The position numbers were made by a program, and so were the translations under genes. From CAVZGO01 sp963774935 (GTDB lineage: Bacteria; Chloroflexota; Anaerolineae; Anaerolineales; UBA4823), in the NCBI GenBank assembly GCA_963774935.1, contig CAVZGO010000007.1, positions 620,001 to 684,000 of the forward strand: DNA of 64,000 nt, in the 5' to 3' direction. Shown piece by piece: positions 1 through 9,823 of the stretch (the first letter of the stretch is position 1; each line of letters starts with the position of its first letter). The notes under the pieces were generated by a model. The model did not search any database. It saw nothing but the letters and a program-made list of their open reading frames with translations, and was not told where the DNA came from.

Positions 1-2
1 GC

Positions 3-1136
3 TTCCAGGCGGCAGTTCAGGATATCACCGGCTATAAATACGTCATTCCTGCCCACCAGGGGCGCGGCGCCGAGCATATCCTCTTTGGAGCCATTGCGAA
101 GCCTGGTGATATCATTCCCTCCAACACGCATTTCGACACCACGCGTGCCCATGTGGAGAACGCCGGCGCCGAGGCGGTCGACCTGGTGATCCCCGAAGGG
201 CGCCAGCCGCGCCTGATCCATCCCTTCAAGGGCAACATGGACCTGGAAGCGCTGCGCAAATTATTGGAGAGCACACCGCGCGAGCGCATCCCGGCAGTGA
301 TGATGACCGTCACCAACAACTCGGGCGGTGGTCAGCCGGTGAGCATGGCAAATATTCGCGAAGCCAGTCAGATTGCTCACGAATTCGGCATCCCATTCCT
401 GATCGATGCCTGCCGCTTTGCCGAAAACGCCTGGTTCATCAAGACGCGCGAGCCCGGCTATGCTGATAAAGCGCCCATCGAGATCGCCCGCGAGATGTTC
501 GGCTATGCCGATGGCTGCACGATGAGCGCCAAGAAGGATGGCATGGCGAATATTGGCGGCTACCTGGCGTTGAACGATAAGAACATCGCGGAGCGCTGCC
601 GCACGCTGGAGATCCTGGTGGAGGGCTTTCCCACTTACGGCGGCATGGCGGGCTACGATATGGAAGCCATTGCAGTCGGTCTGTACGAAGCGCTCGATCC
701 CTACTACCTGCAGTACCGCATCCGCTCGATTGCTTACCTGGGCGAGCGCCTGGTAGCAGCCGGGGTCTCGATCGTGCAGCCCACCGGAGGGCATGCGGTC
801 TATCTGGATGCCAAAGATATCCTGCCGCACGTCCCTCCGCTGCAGTACCCCGCCTGGTCGCTGAACAACGCCCTTTACCTGGTGGGCGGCGTGCGCGGCG
901 TCGAGATTGGCAGCGTGATGTTTGGACTACATCCCGATGGCAGCGAACATCCGGCAGCCATGGAGCTGGTGCGCCTGGCATTTCCGCGCCGCATGTACAC
1001 GCAGAGCCACGTGGATTATCTGGCAGAGGTGATCCTGCACGTATTCGAGCAGCGCCACGAGCTGCGCGGCTACCGCATCGTCTCGCAAGCCAGCGTGCTG
1101 CGCCATTTCACTGCCCGGCTGGAGCCGCTGGCTTAG
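3..1136 (+). CDS. tnaA: Tryptophanase (5'-truncated)
   Basis: PLP-dependent beta-eliminating lyase that splits tryptophan into indole, pyruvate and ammonia; a cytoplasmic catabolic enzyme. The reading frame is open from base 3, so the N-terminus lies outside the window. Visible family blocks are PAHQGRGAEH near the start, SNTHFDTTRAH, the strand LIDACRFAENAWF, and the PLP-lysine motif MSAKKDGMANIGG with its Lys pair at about 531-536. The close relative tyrosine phenol-lyase carries an Arg in its MERG segment. Here the equivalent block reads VEIGS, as in tryptophanase, so I favour that substrate. The C-terminal LRHFTARLE matches the family end. It converges with the phosphorylase gene 11 bp downstream. 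Substrate choice remains an inference. Confidence 0.88.
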   Translation, partial: FQAAVQDITGYKYVIPAHQGRGAEHILFGAIAKPGDIIPSNTHFDTTRAHVENAGAEAVDLVIPEGRQPRLIHPFKGNMDLEALRKLLESTPRERIPAVMMTVTNNSGGGQPVSMANIREASQIAHEFGIPFLIDACRFAENAWFIKTREPGYADKAPIEIAREMFGYADGCTMSAKKDGMANIGGYLALNDKNIAERCRTLEILVEGFPTYGGMAGYDMEAIAVGLYEALDPYYLQYRIRSIAYLGERLVAAGVSIVQPTGGHAVYLDAKDILPHVPPLQYPAWSLNNALYLVGGVRGVEIGSVMFGLHPDGSEHPAAMELVRLAFPRRMYTQSHVDYLAEVILHVFEQRHELRGYRIVSQASVLRHFTARLEPLA

Positions 1137-1147
1137 TTTTTCTGTTT

Positions 1148-3607
1148 CTAGCCTAACGTCACCTCTACGCTGTGAACCTGGTTATCTGCGAAAACCGGGA
1201 CGATATTCCCGTCCAGCAGCTTGCCATCCACAGTCAGCGTTTTCACACCCTGGCAGACATGCTCGGGGTTGCGCACGCTGATCTGGTATTCTGCACCGCG
1301 GAAACGACGTGAAGCACGGAAGCCATCCCAGCTCGCCGGGATGCACGGGTCAACCCGCAAGCCGTCAAAATCTGGGCGGATGCCCAGAATCCACTGCGAG
1401 ATTGCCACGAAGTTCCAGGCGGCGGTGCCGCTGAGCCACGAGTTCTTTGCCTCGCCGTGTGTTGGGGCATCGCGTCCGGCGATCATCTGCGCGTAGATGT
1501 AAGGCTCACAGCGGTGAACTTCTGAGATCGCCTCCCGCACCGAGGGGTTGATGCGCAGGTAGTAATCCAGCGCCTGCTCGCCGTGTCCCAGGCGGGTCTC
1601 GGCGATCATCACCCACGGGTTGGTGTGGCAGAAAATGCCCGCATTTTCCTTGTACCCCGGCGGGTAGGAGGATATCTCGCCCAGATGCAGGTAATACTGC
1701 GAGTAGGCTGGCTGCTGCAGGATGATGCCATGTGGGGTAGCCAGGCGCTCGTTCACTGAGCTGAGGGCTGCGGCTGCTTTGCCATCCTCCAGCCCGATGC
1801 CTGCCATCACGCACATGCCCTGCGGCTCGATGAAGATCTGCCCCTCGTCATTTTCGTGCGAGCCGATCGGGCGACCCGAATCGTCGTAGGCGCGTTTGAA
1901 CCATGCCCCATCCCAGCCAGTCTCTTTGACGATGCTTTCCATTTTGTCTGCCAGGTCAGCATAATAGCCAGGTTTTTGTGGGCTGAGCTTTGCGTGATCG
2001 ACACTGCGGGTAATATTTTCCATCTCTCGCCCGGCGAGCACGAACAACCCGCCAATGAAGACCGATTCGGCGACCTGCCCATCCTTGTTGGTGGTGGTCT
2101 GGAAGGATTGCCCCGGTGTATCCGAAAAGCAGTTCAGGTTCAGACAGTCGTTCCAGTCCGCCCTGCCGATGAGCGGCAGACCGTGCGGTCCCAGGCGCTC
2201 CAGGATGTACTGAAAGCTGCGCTGCAGGTGCTCGTAGAGCGGTGTCTCGCTGCCGGGCTGGTTGTCGTAGGGCACCGGCTCCTCCAGGATGCTCCAGTCA
2301 CCGGTTTCCTTGATGTAGGCAGATACGCCTAATACCAGCCAGAGCGGATCGTCATTAAAGTTGCTTCCCACATCGTTGTTGCCGCGCTTGGTCAGCGGCT
2401 GGTACTGGTGGTACGCCCCGCCGTTGGGGAGCTGCGTGGCAGCCAGGTCCAGAATGCGCTCGCGGCCACGCGCCGGGATCATCTGGATGAAGCCCAGCAG
2501 ATCCTGGTTTGAATCGCGGTATCCCATGCCGCGCCCGATGCCCGATTCGAAGAAGGAGGCTGAGCGCGACATGTTGAAGGTCACCATGCACTGGTAGGCA
2601 TTCCAGATATTGACCATGCGGTTGACGTGGGGGTTGGGAGTCTCGACCTGCAGCACATCCAGCAGGTTTTTCCAGTAGGCTTGCAAATCGTCGAAAGCTG
2701 CCTGGACATTCTCTTCTTGCAGGTAGTGCTGGATCAGCGGTTTAACATTGCGCTTGTTGAGGATTTGCGATCCGGGCGGGTCGAATTTATCCGTGCGTGG
2801 GTTCTCGAAATAGCCCAGCAGAAAAATCACGCTGCGTTTTTCTCCCGGCGCCAGGGTTAGACGCAGGTGGTGTGAGCCAACCGGCGCCCAACCATGAGCG
2901 ATGGAGTTGTGCGATGCGCCGCTTTCCACCACGTGCGGCTGGTCCCAGCCGCGGTAGGCGCCCAGGAATTCTTCGCGCTGGGTATCAAAGCCAGCCAGCG
3001 CTTCAGAGCAGGCAAAGTAAGCGAAATGATCGCGCCGCTCGCGGTACTCGGTCTTGTGGTAGATGACCCCATCTTCAACTTCGACCTGACCGGTGGAGAA
3101 GTTGCGCTGGAAGTTGGTAGCATCATCCCAGGCTTCCCACAGGCAAAACTCAACTGCAGAAAAGATGGAGAGCTCGGCTGGCTCGGTGCGCTGGTTGGAA
3201 ACAGTGAGCTGCCAGACTTCCAGATTTTGGCCCAGCGGCACAAAATAGCGCGTCTCGGCTGTGATCTGTGCGCGTGTCGAGCGAATATCGGTATAGCCCA
3301 TGCCATGCCGGCAGGTGTAATTTTCTAATGGCTTGCGGGTCGGCTGCCAGGACGGCGACCAGTAATCACCGCTGGCGTGATCGTGCAGGTAGATGTATCG
3401 CCCGCCGGTGTCGAAGGGGACATTGTTGTAGCGATACCGCGTCAGGCGGCGCATGCGGGCATCCTTATAGAACGAATAACCGCCTGCAGTGTTGGAAATC
3501 AGTCCAAAATAAGCTTCACACCCCAGGTAATTGATCCAGGGCAGGGGCGTATCGGGCTGGGTGATGACATATTCTCGGTTGGCATCGTCAAATGATCCGT
3601 AGCGCAT
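1148..3607 (-). CDS. Cellobiose phosphorylase (GH94)
   Basis: Phosphorolyses cellobiose to glucose-1-phosphate and glucose in the cytoplasm, saving one ATP compared with hydrolysis. The 819-residue length is typical of family GH94. The N-terminus (FDDANREYVIT, then PWINYLG and SNTAGGYSFY) closely follows characterised clostridial cellobiose phosphorylases. The general acid is the Asp in GRADWNDCLN, residue 487 here, matching D490 of the Cellulomonas enzyme from memory. The start is an ATG preceded by GAAAGG. It lies 49 bp downstream of the S10 peptidase gene on the same strand and could be co-transcribed. No cellobiose transporter is seen nearby. Cellobionate or longer cellodextrin specificity cannot be excluded from sequence alone. 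Confidence 0.93.
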   Translation of the reverse strand: MRYGSFDDANREYVITQPDTPLPWINYLGCEAYFGLISNTAGGYSFYKDARMRRLTRYRYNNVPFDTGGRYIYLHDHASGDYWSPSWQPTRKPLENYTCRHGMGYTDIRSTRAQITAETRYFVPLGQNLEVWQLTVSNQRTEPAELSIFSAVEFCLWEAWDDATNFQRNFSTGQVEVEDGVIYHKTEYRERRDHFAYFACSEALAGFDTQREEFLGAYRGWDQPHVVESGASHNSIAHGWAPVGSHHLRLTLAPGEKRSVIFLLGYFENPRTDKFDPPGSQILNKRNVKPLIQHYLQEENVQAAFDDLQAYWKNLLDVLQVETPNPHVNRMVNIWNAYQCMVTFNMSRSASFFESGIGRGMGYRDSNQDLLGFIQMIPARGRERILDLAATQLPNGGAYHQYQPLTKRGNNDVGSNFNDDPLWLVLGVSAYIKETGDWSILEEPVPYDNQPGSETPLYEHLQRSFQYILERLGPHGLPLIGRADWNDCLNLNCFSDTPGQSFQTTTNKDGQVAESVFIGGLFVLAGREMENITRSVDHAKLSPQKPGYYADLADKMESIVKETGWDGAWFKRAYDDSGRPIGSHENDEGQIFIEPQGMCVMAGIGLEDGKAAAALSSVNERLATPHGIILQQPAYSQYYLHLGEISSYPPGYKENAGIFCHTNPWVMIAETRLGHGEQALDYYLRINPSVREAISEVHRCEPYIYAQMIAGRDAPTHGEAKNSWLSGTAAWNFVAISQWILGIRPDFDGLRVDPCIPASWDGFRASRRFRGAEYQISVRNPEHVCQGVKTLTVDGKLLDGNIVPVFADNQVHSVEVTLG

Positions 3608-3656
3608 GAGGTAAGCCTTTCAAGGGAGAATTATGATAGCGCTTTGATCAAGCGGG

Positions 3657-5130
3657 TTAAGCGCCATTATCAATGAATTGTGCCAGCTCCTGCTTGAGCT
3701 GCGCCAGGGACGGCGGATGGATGTACATCATGTGCCCGGCAGGGTAGTCGCTCATCTGGATGTTGGTGCGTAATTTCTTGTCCAGACCCATGTGGTTGAA
3801 GGTGTAGCGAGTGGCAAAATAAGGGGTAGCCAGGTCAAATAAGCCGTTCGCAACATAAACCCGCAGCGCAGGATTTACACTCATCGCCTGGCGCAGTGTT
3901 TCGGCAACATTCACGTACATGTTTTGGAAGACATCAAATTTCCATTTCGGCAGCATGGCGAGAATCTCATAGGGCAAATCGCTTTCAAACTGCAATTCGG
4001 CGCGCACGTATTGGTTCAGGGCGGCGGTGTACACGCCCTGGATTACAGCCATGCTGGGATCGAACTCGAAATACTCGCCAGCCGAGTCGCGGTCGATACT
4101 GGCAAACCGGCTGTCCAGCCGCCCGACGGTCAACCCTGCGTCACGCAGCAGCTCCTTGCAGAAGCGGAAGATATTGATGCGCAGGTCTGTCTGCTCGATG
4201 TATTTGGGAGAGAGACCGGTGTATCGGGCTAATTTTTGCACGATCTGGGCGCGTTTCTCATCCGGCAGGCTCCGATCCCTGGAGCAGCGCCAGGCTGTAC
4301 TCGGTGAGCGCAAATTCCTCTACTTCTGCCAGGGTTTTCTGCAGGTCAGCCTGCAAGTCATCTGGCAGCTTGTGGTGGTACCAGGCCGTCGCCGTATAGG
4401 TTGGCAGGAACAGGATATACGGCATATCATTGCCGGGGTTGAAGTCATAGTTCAAGAAGTCCAGCACAGTAGAGACCAGCATGATGCCGTTAAGGTACAT
4501 GCCATGCTGCTGCTGAAGATGCCCAGACAGTCCGGCAGCCCGCGTGGTGCCGTAACTTTCTCCGATAACGTATTTGGGCGAGGTCCAGCGTTTGTTGCGG
4601 GTGGTATACAATCGGATGAACTCTGCTACCGATTCGACATCTTTCTTGATGTCGTGGAACTCTTCAGCTTTTTCGCCCGGCACCGCCCGGCTGTAGCCGG
4701 TGCTCACCGGATCAATGAATACCAGGTCCGTCTTATCCAGCAGGGAAAATTGGTTATCCTCCATCTGGTAGGGTGGTTTGTTGATGCTCCCTGGCTCAGC
4801 CACCAGCACGCGCTTCGGTCCGAGGATGCCCAGATGTAGCCATACGGAAGATGAGCCTGGTCCGCCGTTGAAGGAAAAAGTGAGCGGTCTTTGGGCAGGG
4901 TCACTGACCCCATCCAGGGTGTAGGCGATATAAAACACGGACGCTTTGGGCTTTTCGCCTTTCTCCTGGTCTTCCTCTTTCAGGATCATCGTGCCGGCAG
5001 TGGCGGTGTACCTGAGCTCCTGACCACCGATTTGCAGGGTGTGCTGGGTTACAGAAGTTCGCTCGGTTGGGGTTGGTTTGTCTTCTTTCTTGGTATCATC
5101 TGTTTTTTCGTCTTTGGCGGCTTCGGTCAT
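3657..5130 (-). CDS. Peptidase S10 family serine carboxypeptidase, one frameshift
   Basis: Alpha/beta-hydrolase carboxypeptidase of family S10. NGGPGSSS forms the oxyanion region (residues 88-95). The nucleophile Ser192 sits in GESYGTTRAAG. The Asp lies in ANGLFDLATPY and the His in AGHMMYIH, both in the second half. No signal peptide precedes the charged N-terminus, unlike eukaryotic S10 enzymes. The frame breaks near 4270: removing one C (GAGCCTGCC to GAGCTGCC) joins LLQGSE to LPDEKRAQ and gives a 490-residue protein of normal length. The start ATG has AGGAG 8 bp upstream. It is divergent from the ComM gene across 89 bp and upstream of the cellobiose phosphorylase. The break is probably a consensus error, though real inactivation is possible. 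Confidence 0.85.
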
Positions 5131-5219
5131 GGCTGGGCTCCTGGTTTTAAATAGTTTCTTTATGTATTTTATCGCGCTTCTTCATTGACAATTCCACCAA
5201 CCCCATCTAAACTAAGCCC

Positions 5220-6776
5220 ATGCTGGCACGCGTATATTCCTGTGCAGTGATTGGACTGGAAGGAGTAGTCGTCGAGGTCGAAGTGGACACCGTCGATGGC
5301 TTGCCTTCGATTGCAATTGTCGGCTTGCCAGATGCAGCCATCCAGGAAAGCCGCGAGCGGGTGCAATCAGCGATCAAAAATGCCGGGCTGTATTTTCCCC
5401 GCCGGCGCCTGGTGGTAAACCTGGCGCCGGCTTCTGTTCGTAAAGAAGGCCCGGCGTATGATCTGCCGATTGCCCTGGGTGCGCTGATCGCCAGCGGGCA
5501 GCTGCCTCCGGACAGCGTCGAAGGGGCTTTGATGATCGGCGAGCTCTCCCTGGATGGCAGCGTGCGCCATGTGCGCGGTGTTCTGCCGATGGCAGCGCTG
5601 GCGCGCCAGCAGGGATTCCAGCGCATTTTTACGCCGCCCGGCGATGCTGCAGAAGCAGCCCTGATCCCGGATCTAGAGGTCTACCCGGTGGCTTCACTGG
5701 CTGTTCTGGTTGGGCACCTGACCGGCAGGCTGCCGATCCTGCCCCAGGACTTACTCCTGCCAGAGGACCTGCCCGTGGTCACCCAGACAGACTTCTCCGA
5801 GATCCGCGGTCAGGAGCACGTCAAGCGCGCTTTAGAAGTCGCCGCGGCTGGATCCCATAATGTACTGATGGTTGGTCCACCTGGAGCGGGAAAGACACTG
5901 CTGGCGCGAGCACTACCAGGCATACTGCCGCGCATGAGCATAGATGAAGCGCTGGATGTCACCCGAATCTACTCGGTGGCTGACCAGCTTCCGGCGGATG
6001 TGCCGCTGGTGCGCAACCGGCCTTTCCGCTCGCCTCACCACACTATCTCACATGCCGGGCTGGTCGGCGGCGGCAACTGGCCGCATCCTGGCGAAATCTC
6101 ACTGGCGCACCGTGGGGTGCTCTTCCTGGACGAGCTGCCCGAGTTTGGTATGCGCGTCCTGGAAGTGCTGCGCCAGCCGCTGGAAGACAAGATCGTCACC
6201 ATCAGCCGGGCATCTGGATCGCTGACATTCCCCGCCAGCTTCCAGCTTATCTCAGCGATGAATCCTTGCCCATGTGGTTATTACGGGGACCCGGTTAAAG
6301 CCTGCACCTGCTCAGCGGGCACGGTTACCAAGTATCACAAGCGCATCTCCGGCCCGCTGCTCGACCGGATCGATATCCACATCGAAGTGCCGCGTGTTGA
6401 GTACGATAAGCTCAGTGACCGTCGCCTGGGTGAGCCTTCTATTGCAATCCAAAAGAGGGTTGAAGCAGCGCGTGAGATCCAGAGAAAACGGTTTGCGTCC
6501 CTTGCTGTGCCTCAGGAAGCGGGGAAGATCGAGCACATCGTCTCTTGCAACTCGGACATGCGCCCGGCGGAGGTGCGTAAATTCTGTGATTTGGACGACA
6601 CCGGACGAGCGTTAATGAAGTCTGCAATGAGCCAGTTGCAGCTTTCGGCGCGCGCCTACCACCGGGTTCTCAAGCTGGCACGGACAATTGCTGACCTGGC
6701 TGGGAGCGACAGAATCCAGCCAGCTCATCTGGCTGAAGCGTTGCAGTATCGACCGAGGATGATGGAAGTGGGATAG
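5220..6776 (+). CDS. comM: YifB/ComM-family Mg-chelatase-like AAA+ ATPase
   Basis: The family has an N-terminal ChlI-like domain, a central AAA+ module and a C-terminal extension. ComM is a hexameric helicase promoting branch migration during natural transformation. The N-terminal GLPSIAIVGLPDAAIQESRERV is diagnostic. Walker A GPPGAGKT is at 219-226 and Walker B VLFLDE at 300-305. A four-Cys knuckle (Cys350, 352, 362, 364) follows in NPCPCGYYGD and ACTCS. The 518-residue length is normal. The start ATG has no strong ribosome binding site but matches the family N-terminus. It is divergent from the S10 gene and converges with the MFS gene 6 bp away. Whether this organism is transformable cannot be judged here. 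Confidence 0.93.
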   Translation: MLARVYSCAVIGLEGVVVEVEVDTVDGLPSIAIVGLPDAAIQESRERVQSAIKNAGLYFPRRRLVVNLAPASVRKEGPAYDLPIALGALIASGQLPPDSVEGALMIGELSLDGSVRHVRGVLPMAALARQQGFQRIFTPPGDAAEAALIPDLEVYPVASLAVLVGHLTGRLPILPQDLLLPEDLPVVTQTDFSEIRGQEHVKRALEVAAAGSHNVLMVGPPGAGKTLLARALPGILPRMSIDEALDVTRIYSVADQLPADVPLVRNRPFRSPHHTISHAGLVGGGNWPHPGEISLAHRGVLFLDELPEFGMRVLEVLRQPLEDKIVTISRASGSLTFPASFQLISAMNPCPCGYYGDPVKACTCSAGTVTKYHKRISGPLLDRIDIHIEVPRVEYDKLSDRRLGEPSIAIQKRVEAAREIQRKRFASLAVPQEAGKIEHIVSCNSDMRPAEVRKFCDLDDTGRALMKSAMSQLQLSARAYHRVLKLARTIADLAGSDRIQPAHLAEALQYRPRMMEVG

Positions 6777-6782
6777 AGAGGT

Positions 6783-8078
6783 TTAGTCGGCTGGAGCGGG
6801 CTGTAAAGCCTTATCTGTCTCAACTGGTATACGCCCCTTTTCGAAATTCATCACTGCTGGGATGAACAGGGAGGCGATTGCCATCACCAGTGTCATTATT
6901 CCACCCAGGATAAACCAGGTTTGCACCCCATAACGATCTGCCACAGGTCCAGCGATAATTAAGCCCAGCGGCGTCATTGCGCTGGCAACGCTGCTGATCA
7001 ACGTGAAGACCCGGCCTTGCATTTCAGGAGCCACTGTTGCCTGTACGGCTGCCATGAGTGGTCCGTTGGTGATTGGATTGGTAAAACCAAGCCAGAATAA
7101 CAGTACTATAGCCAGCGGAAATGCGTTCGCGGGAACGAAACCCAGCAGCAAGCTTCCCAGACCCATACCAATTAGACCGGCTAGCGTGGTCAGAATGCGG
7201 CGCTTGAAGCCTCCCCACACGCTCAATAATAAGCCTCCCAGGATTATCCCCACTCCCATCGCAGATTCTATCCAGGCTAATTGGAAAGCCTCGCCGTTGA
7301 AGTGCTTGGTCACCAGGATCGGCATCAGCGAAAAGCCAGGGCTGAGCACCAGGTTGATCAGTGTCGCCATCAGCAGTATCATCACCAGTCCAGGCCAGGA
7401 GAATACGTACTGGAAACCCTCCTTAAACTCGTGCCAATAGGTTGTTCGGGTACCAGTTCCATCGGCTTGCACACTTCGTACTGGCTGTGGGACAGGGATG
7501 AAGAACAAAGGCACGATGGCGATCATGGCAGTGATGACATCGATAGCCAGTACACCCCCGATGGGCATCCATTCCAGCAGAAGTGCACCCAGCGGCGCGG
7601 AAACAATATTCATCCCGCCTTGCAGCATCTGGTTCAAACCTTGCACGCGTGACAGGTGTTCTCCTGGTACCATTAAGGAGGTGGATGCAGACATCGCTGG
7701 CCAGTGAAAACCGCCTGCGATCGAGCGTACTGCCAGCAGTACATAGACGTGCCAGAGCTCTACCCGACCGGTTAAGAAAAGCACCGCCAGTACCGCGGTA
7801 GCCAGCGCAATCACGCCGTCCGCGATGATCATCACCAGCCGCCGGTTCCAGCGGTCGACCAGCGTGCCAGTGAACGGACCCAGGAAGATCTGCGGTAGGA
7901 GCCCGACCAGCGAGGCAGTCGCCAGTATGGTTGCCGAACCGGTGGTTTTGGTCAGCCACCAGATTAATGCAAACGAAACCAGCATGCTACCGAACAGCGA
8001 AAAGGCTTGCCCGGTCCAGATAGTGAAGAAGGGTACCTGCCATTTCTTCACAGATTCTTGACTCACCTTCGATTCCAT
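6783..8078 (-). CDS. MFS transporter, drug/metabolite efflux type
   Basis: A 431-residue major facilitator protein with about 12 hydrophobic segments and the motif-A-like loop GTLVDRWNRRLVM between TM2 and TM3. It resembles the EntS/macrolide-efflux group (MFS_3), whose members export siderophores or drugs. I chose the ATG at 8078 (MESKVSQ) over one 57 bp upstream because AGAGG lies just before it and the upstream ATG falls in non-conserved sequence. A near-consensus promoter overlapping a palindrome lies upstream at 8161-8196, suggesting repressible expression. No regulator gene is adjacent. The substrate cannot be read from sequence. Confidence 0.85.
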   Translation of the reverse strand: MESKVSQESVKKWQVPFFTIWTGQAFSLFGSMLVSFALIWWLTKTTGSATILATASLVGLLPQIFLGPFTGTLVDRWNRRLVMIIADGVIALATAVLAVLFLTGRVELWHVYVLLAVRSIAGGFHWPAMSASTSLMVPGEHLSRVQGLNQMLQGGMNIVSAPLGALLLEWMPIGGVLAIDVITAMIAIVPLFFIPVPQPVRSVQADGTGTRTTYWHEFKEGFQYVFSWPGLVMILLMATLINLVLSPGFSLMPILVTKHFNGEAFQLAWIESAMGVGIILGGLLLSVWGGFKRRILTTLAGLIGMGLGSLLLGFVPANAFPLAIVLLFWLGFTNPITNGPLMAAVQATVAPEMQGRVFTLISSVASAMTPLGLIIAGPVADRYGVQTWFILGGIMTLVMAIASLFIPAVMNFEKGRIPVETDKALQPAPAD

Positions 8079-8160
8079 GACAACCTCTTTTAGCTTTCTA
8101 ATCGTTGCTGGTTGCGAAAAAATAATAACAGGCACATCACCTAAACGACCAGCCGTAGAT

Positions 8161-8196
8161 TTATAACCATTATAAATATTAATTTACTTTTGTCAA
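8161..8196 (-). promoter_or_regulatory. Near-consensus promoter with overlapping palindromic operator
   Basis: On the minus strand TTGACA (8196-8191) and TATAAT (8174-8169) are separated by 16 bp, about 90 bp upstream of the MFS start codon. TTATAACCATTATAA at 8161-8175 is a hyphenated palindrome covering the -10 box and start site, where a repressor would block transcription. The site lies in a strongly AT-rich stretch (about 8150-8280) that contrasts with the flanking genes. Confidence 0.7.
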
Positions 8197-8333
8197 GGAA
8201 AAAATTAATAATATAAAAACAGTAATTAATATAATTAACCGTAACCTATGATTTATTGGAAATATGTGTTTGATTCGGACAGTGTTATGTGAAGCAATCC
8301 ACTACCCAGTATGGAGTGTTTTATTTCTGCAAT
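8197..8333. other. AT-rich intergenic island
   Basis: Non-coding stretch between the MFS promoter and the 3' end of the glycosyltransferase gene. It is dominated by short A/T runs and TTAATT-type palindromes and carries no reading frame I would defend. It may supply upstream promoter elements or sites for a nucleoid protein. Confidence 0.4.
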
Positions 8334-9644
8334 TTACGAAATCAGTGGAATAATGGGCTGAATTGCTGCGGTATGCCGGTATCTCCTGGCAGCCCAGGCG
8401 AAAATGGATAGATCCAATACCAGGAAGCTTAAACCCAGGGCGTTGACAGCCCATTCCGGTCGGATTGATGCTGCCAGCAGGTAAACAGCAGGTGGCGCCA
8501 AAATCCAAAGTGCCAGCAGGGTAGAAGGAATTGTATGCTGATAATCCAGCGCCAACAGGATTGGAATGAGTGGCATCAGCATGTAATAATGGGAATGCCA
8601 GGCGATAGCGCAGGTGGCAGTATAGGTGATCAGGATCAAGGTGAGAAACTGCCTGGTTTGGAGATTGAGATCGATCTGAGTCCACAATTTTCGGTTTGGC
8701 ACGGAGTAGTAATCCCACCAGAATTGGAGCACGATCCCAAACATGAATACAGATGCAAGTATGGCAAAGCCCCATGCCAGCCAGCCTGGGATGACCTGCT
8801 CCAGGTTAAGTGCAAGGGAGCGTAAGTTCATCATTCCAGGAGCGGTCTGAAAAGTTCCTGCGGAGAACTGTTTGGATACCACGAGTGTTCCAATTAGACC
8901 GCTTCCACCTGCCAGAAGATAAGAGATAACGAACATGACCATTCCACTGACGGTAAATGCAGCCAGGGTTTTCCATCGCCGTCCTACCACCAATCCAGGT
9001 ATTAGAAGGATTAGTGAGAGTGGTTTGAGCAGCATTCCGCTAAGCCAAATACCGCTGATCTTCTGCTGATCCGTATTCCCCTGACTTCCTGCGCTCATTG
9101 CGCGTAACATAGCCAGGGTAAATTCACCCAGGCAGATCACCAGAAGCAGGTTGCTTTGTCCCAGGGTAAGGTTAGCCAGGAATGGCAGGCATATCAGCCA
9201 CTGGAATAGCTGCAGCCAACTTACTGGCATATCCAGGGCGTTTAAAAAATGCCTCAGATAAAAAATCATTCCCGCAATAGTAATCAGTGTCCAGGTGATA
9301 TAGCTCCAACTGTAATCCATTCCGGGGAGGGGTAAGAACAGATTGATGAATACTGGCAGGTAAGGCACCATGACCATCATTCGCGGTGCAGCCATCGACC
9401 CGTCCGGGCAGCGAATGGGGAGCTCAGCCTGGGTATCGCGCTGCATTTCTGGGTTGTAGACGGCTGAAAAACCGGAGCGCCATATGATTTGGGCTGAGGC
9501 GTAGTATCCGCGAAAATCGGTGCCCGGGTAGGCACAATAGCGACCGCTGATGAATGCCCATACTGCGCTGGCAGCCAGAACCGCCATTACCAGCAGCCAG
9601 ATGCGATCCAACCATCTTCGAGAAGTGGATGAACTTTGCTTCAT
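8334..9644 (-). CDS. DUF2029/GT87-like integral membrane glycosyltransferase
   Basis: A 436-residue polytopic membrane protein with roughly ten hydrophobic segments. The N-terminal TM helix is followed by GTDFRGYYASAQIIWRSG, the Asp-containing first outer loop seen in GT87/DUF2029 polyprenyl-phosphate-mannose-dependent transferases. Members add sugars to lipid or cell-wall glycans on the outer face of the membrane. The neighbouring divergent genes encode a GT2 transferase of the polyprenyl-phosphate type and a nucleotidyltransferase-like protein, which fits a lipid-linked sugar pathway. The start ATG is preceded by a weak purine tract. Donor and acceptor are unknown. Confidence 0.75.
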   Translation of the reverse strand: MKQSSSTSRRWLDRIWLLVMAVLAASAVWAFISGRYCAYPGTDFRGYYASAQIIWRSGFSAVYNPEMQRDTQAELPIRCPDGSMAAPRMMVMVPYLPVFINLFLPLPGMDYSWSYITWTLITIAGMIFYLRHFLNALDMPVSWLQLFQWLICLPFLANLTLGQSNLLLVICLGEFTLAMLRAMSAGSQGNTDQQKISGIWLSGMLLKPLSLILLIPGLVVGRRWKTLAAFTVSGMVMFVISYLLAGGSGLIGTLVVSKQFSAGTFQTAPGMMNLRSLALNLEQVIPGWLAWGFAILASVFMFGIVLQFWWDYYSVPNRKLWTQIDLNLQTRQFLTLILITYTATCAIAWHSHYYMLMPLIPILLALDYQHTIPSTLLALWILAPPAVYLLAASIRPEWAVNALGLSFLVLDLSIFAWAARRYRHTAAIQPIIPLIS

Positions 9645-9823
9645 ATCCCGTTTCTAATCTTTGCTATTGACCTCCACACGAGGCAGGTCCATCCTTCGCA
9701 CTGCACCAGGGAATTTTCATATCTCCACAACATGGACGCGCCTTATACCACCCCGATTGGATTCCCTGATTTATTAACCTTAAAACCTTCCATGCCCGAT
9801 CAAATTCTGGAGAAAATATACCT

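Noticed and set aside
261..981. Long open frames antisense to tryptophanase
   Set aside because: They are shadows of a GC-rich gene, with low-complexity Arg/Pro-rich products and no family signal.
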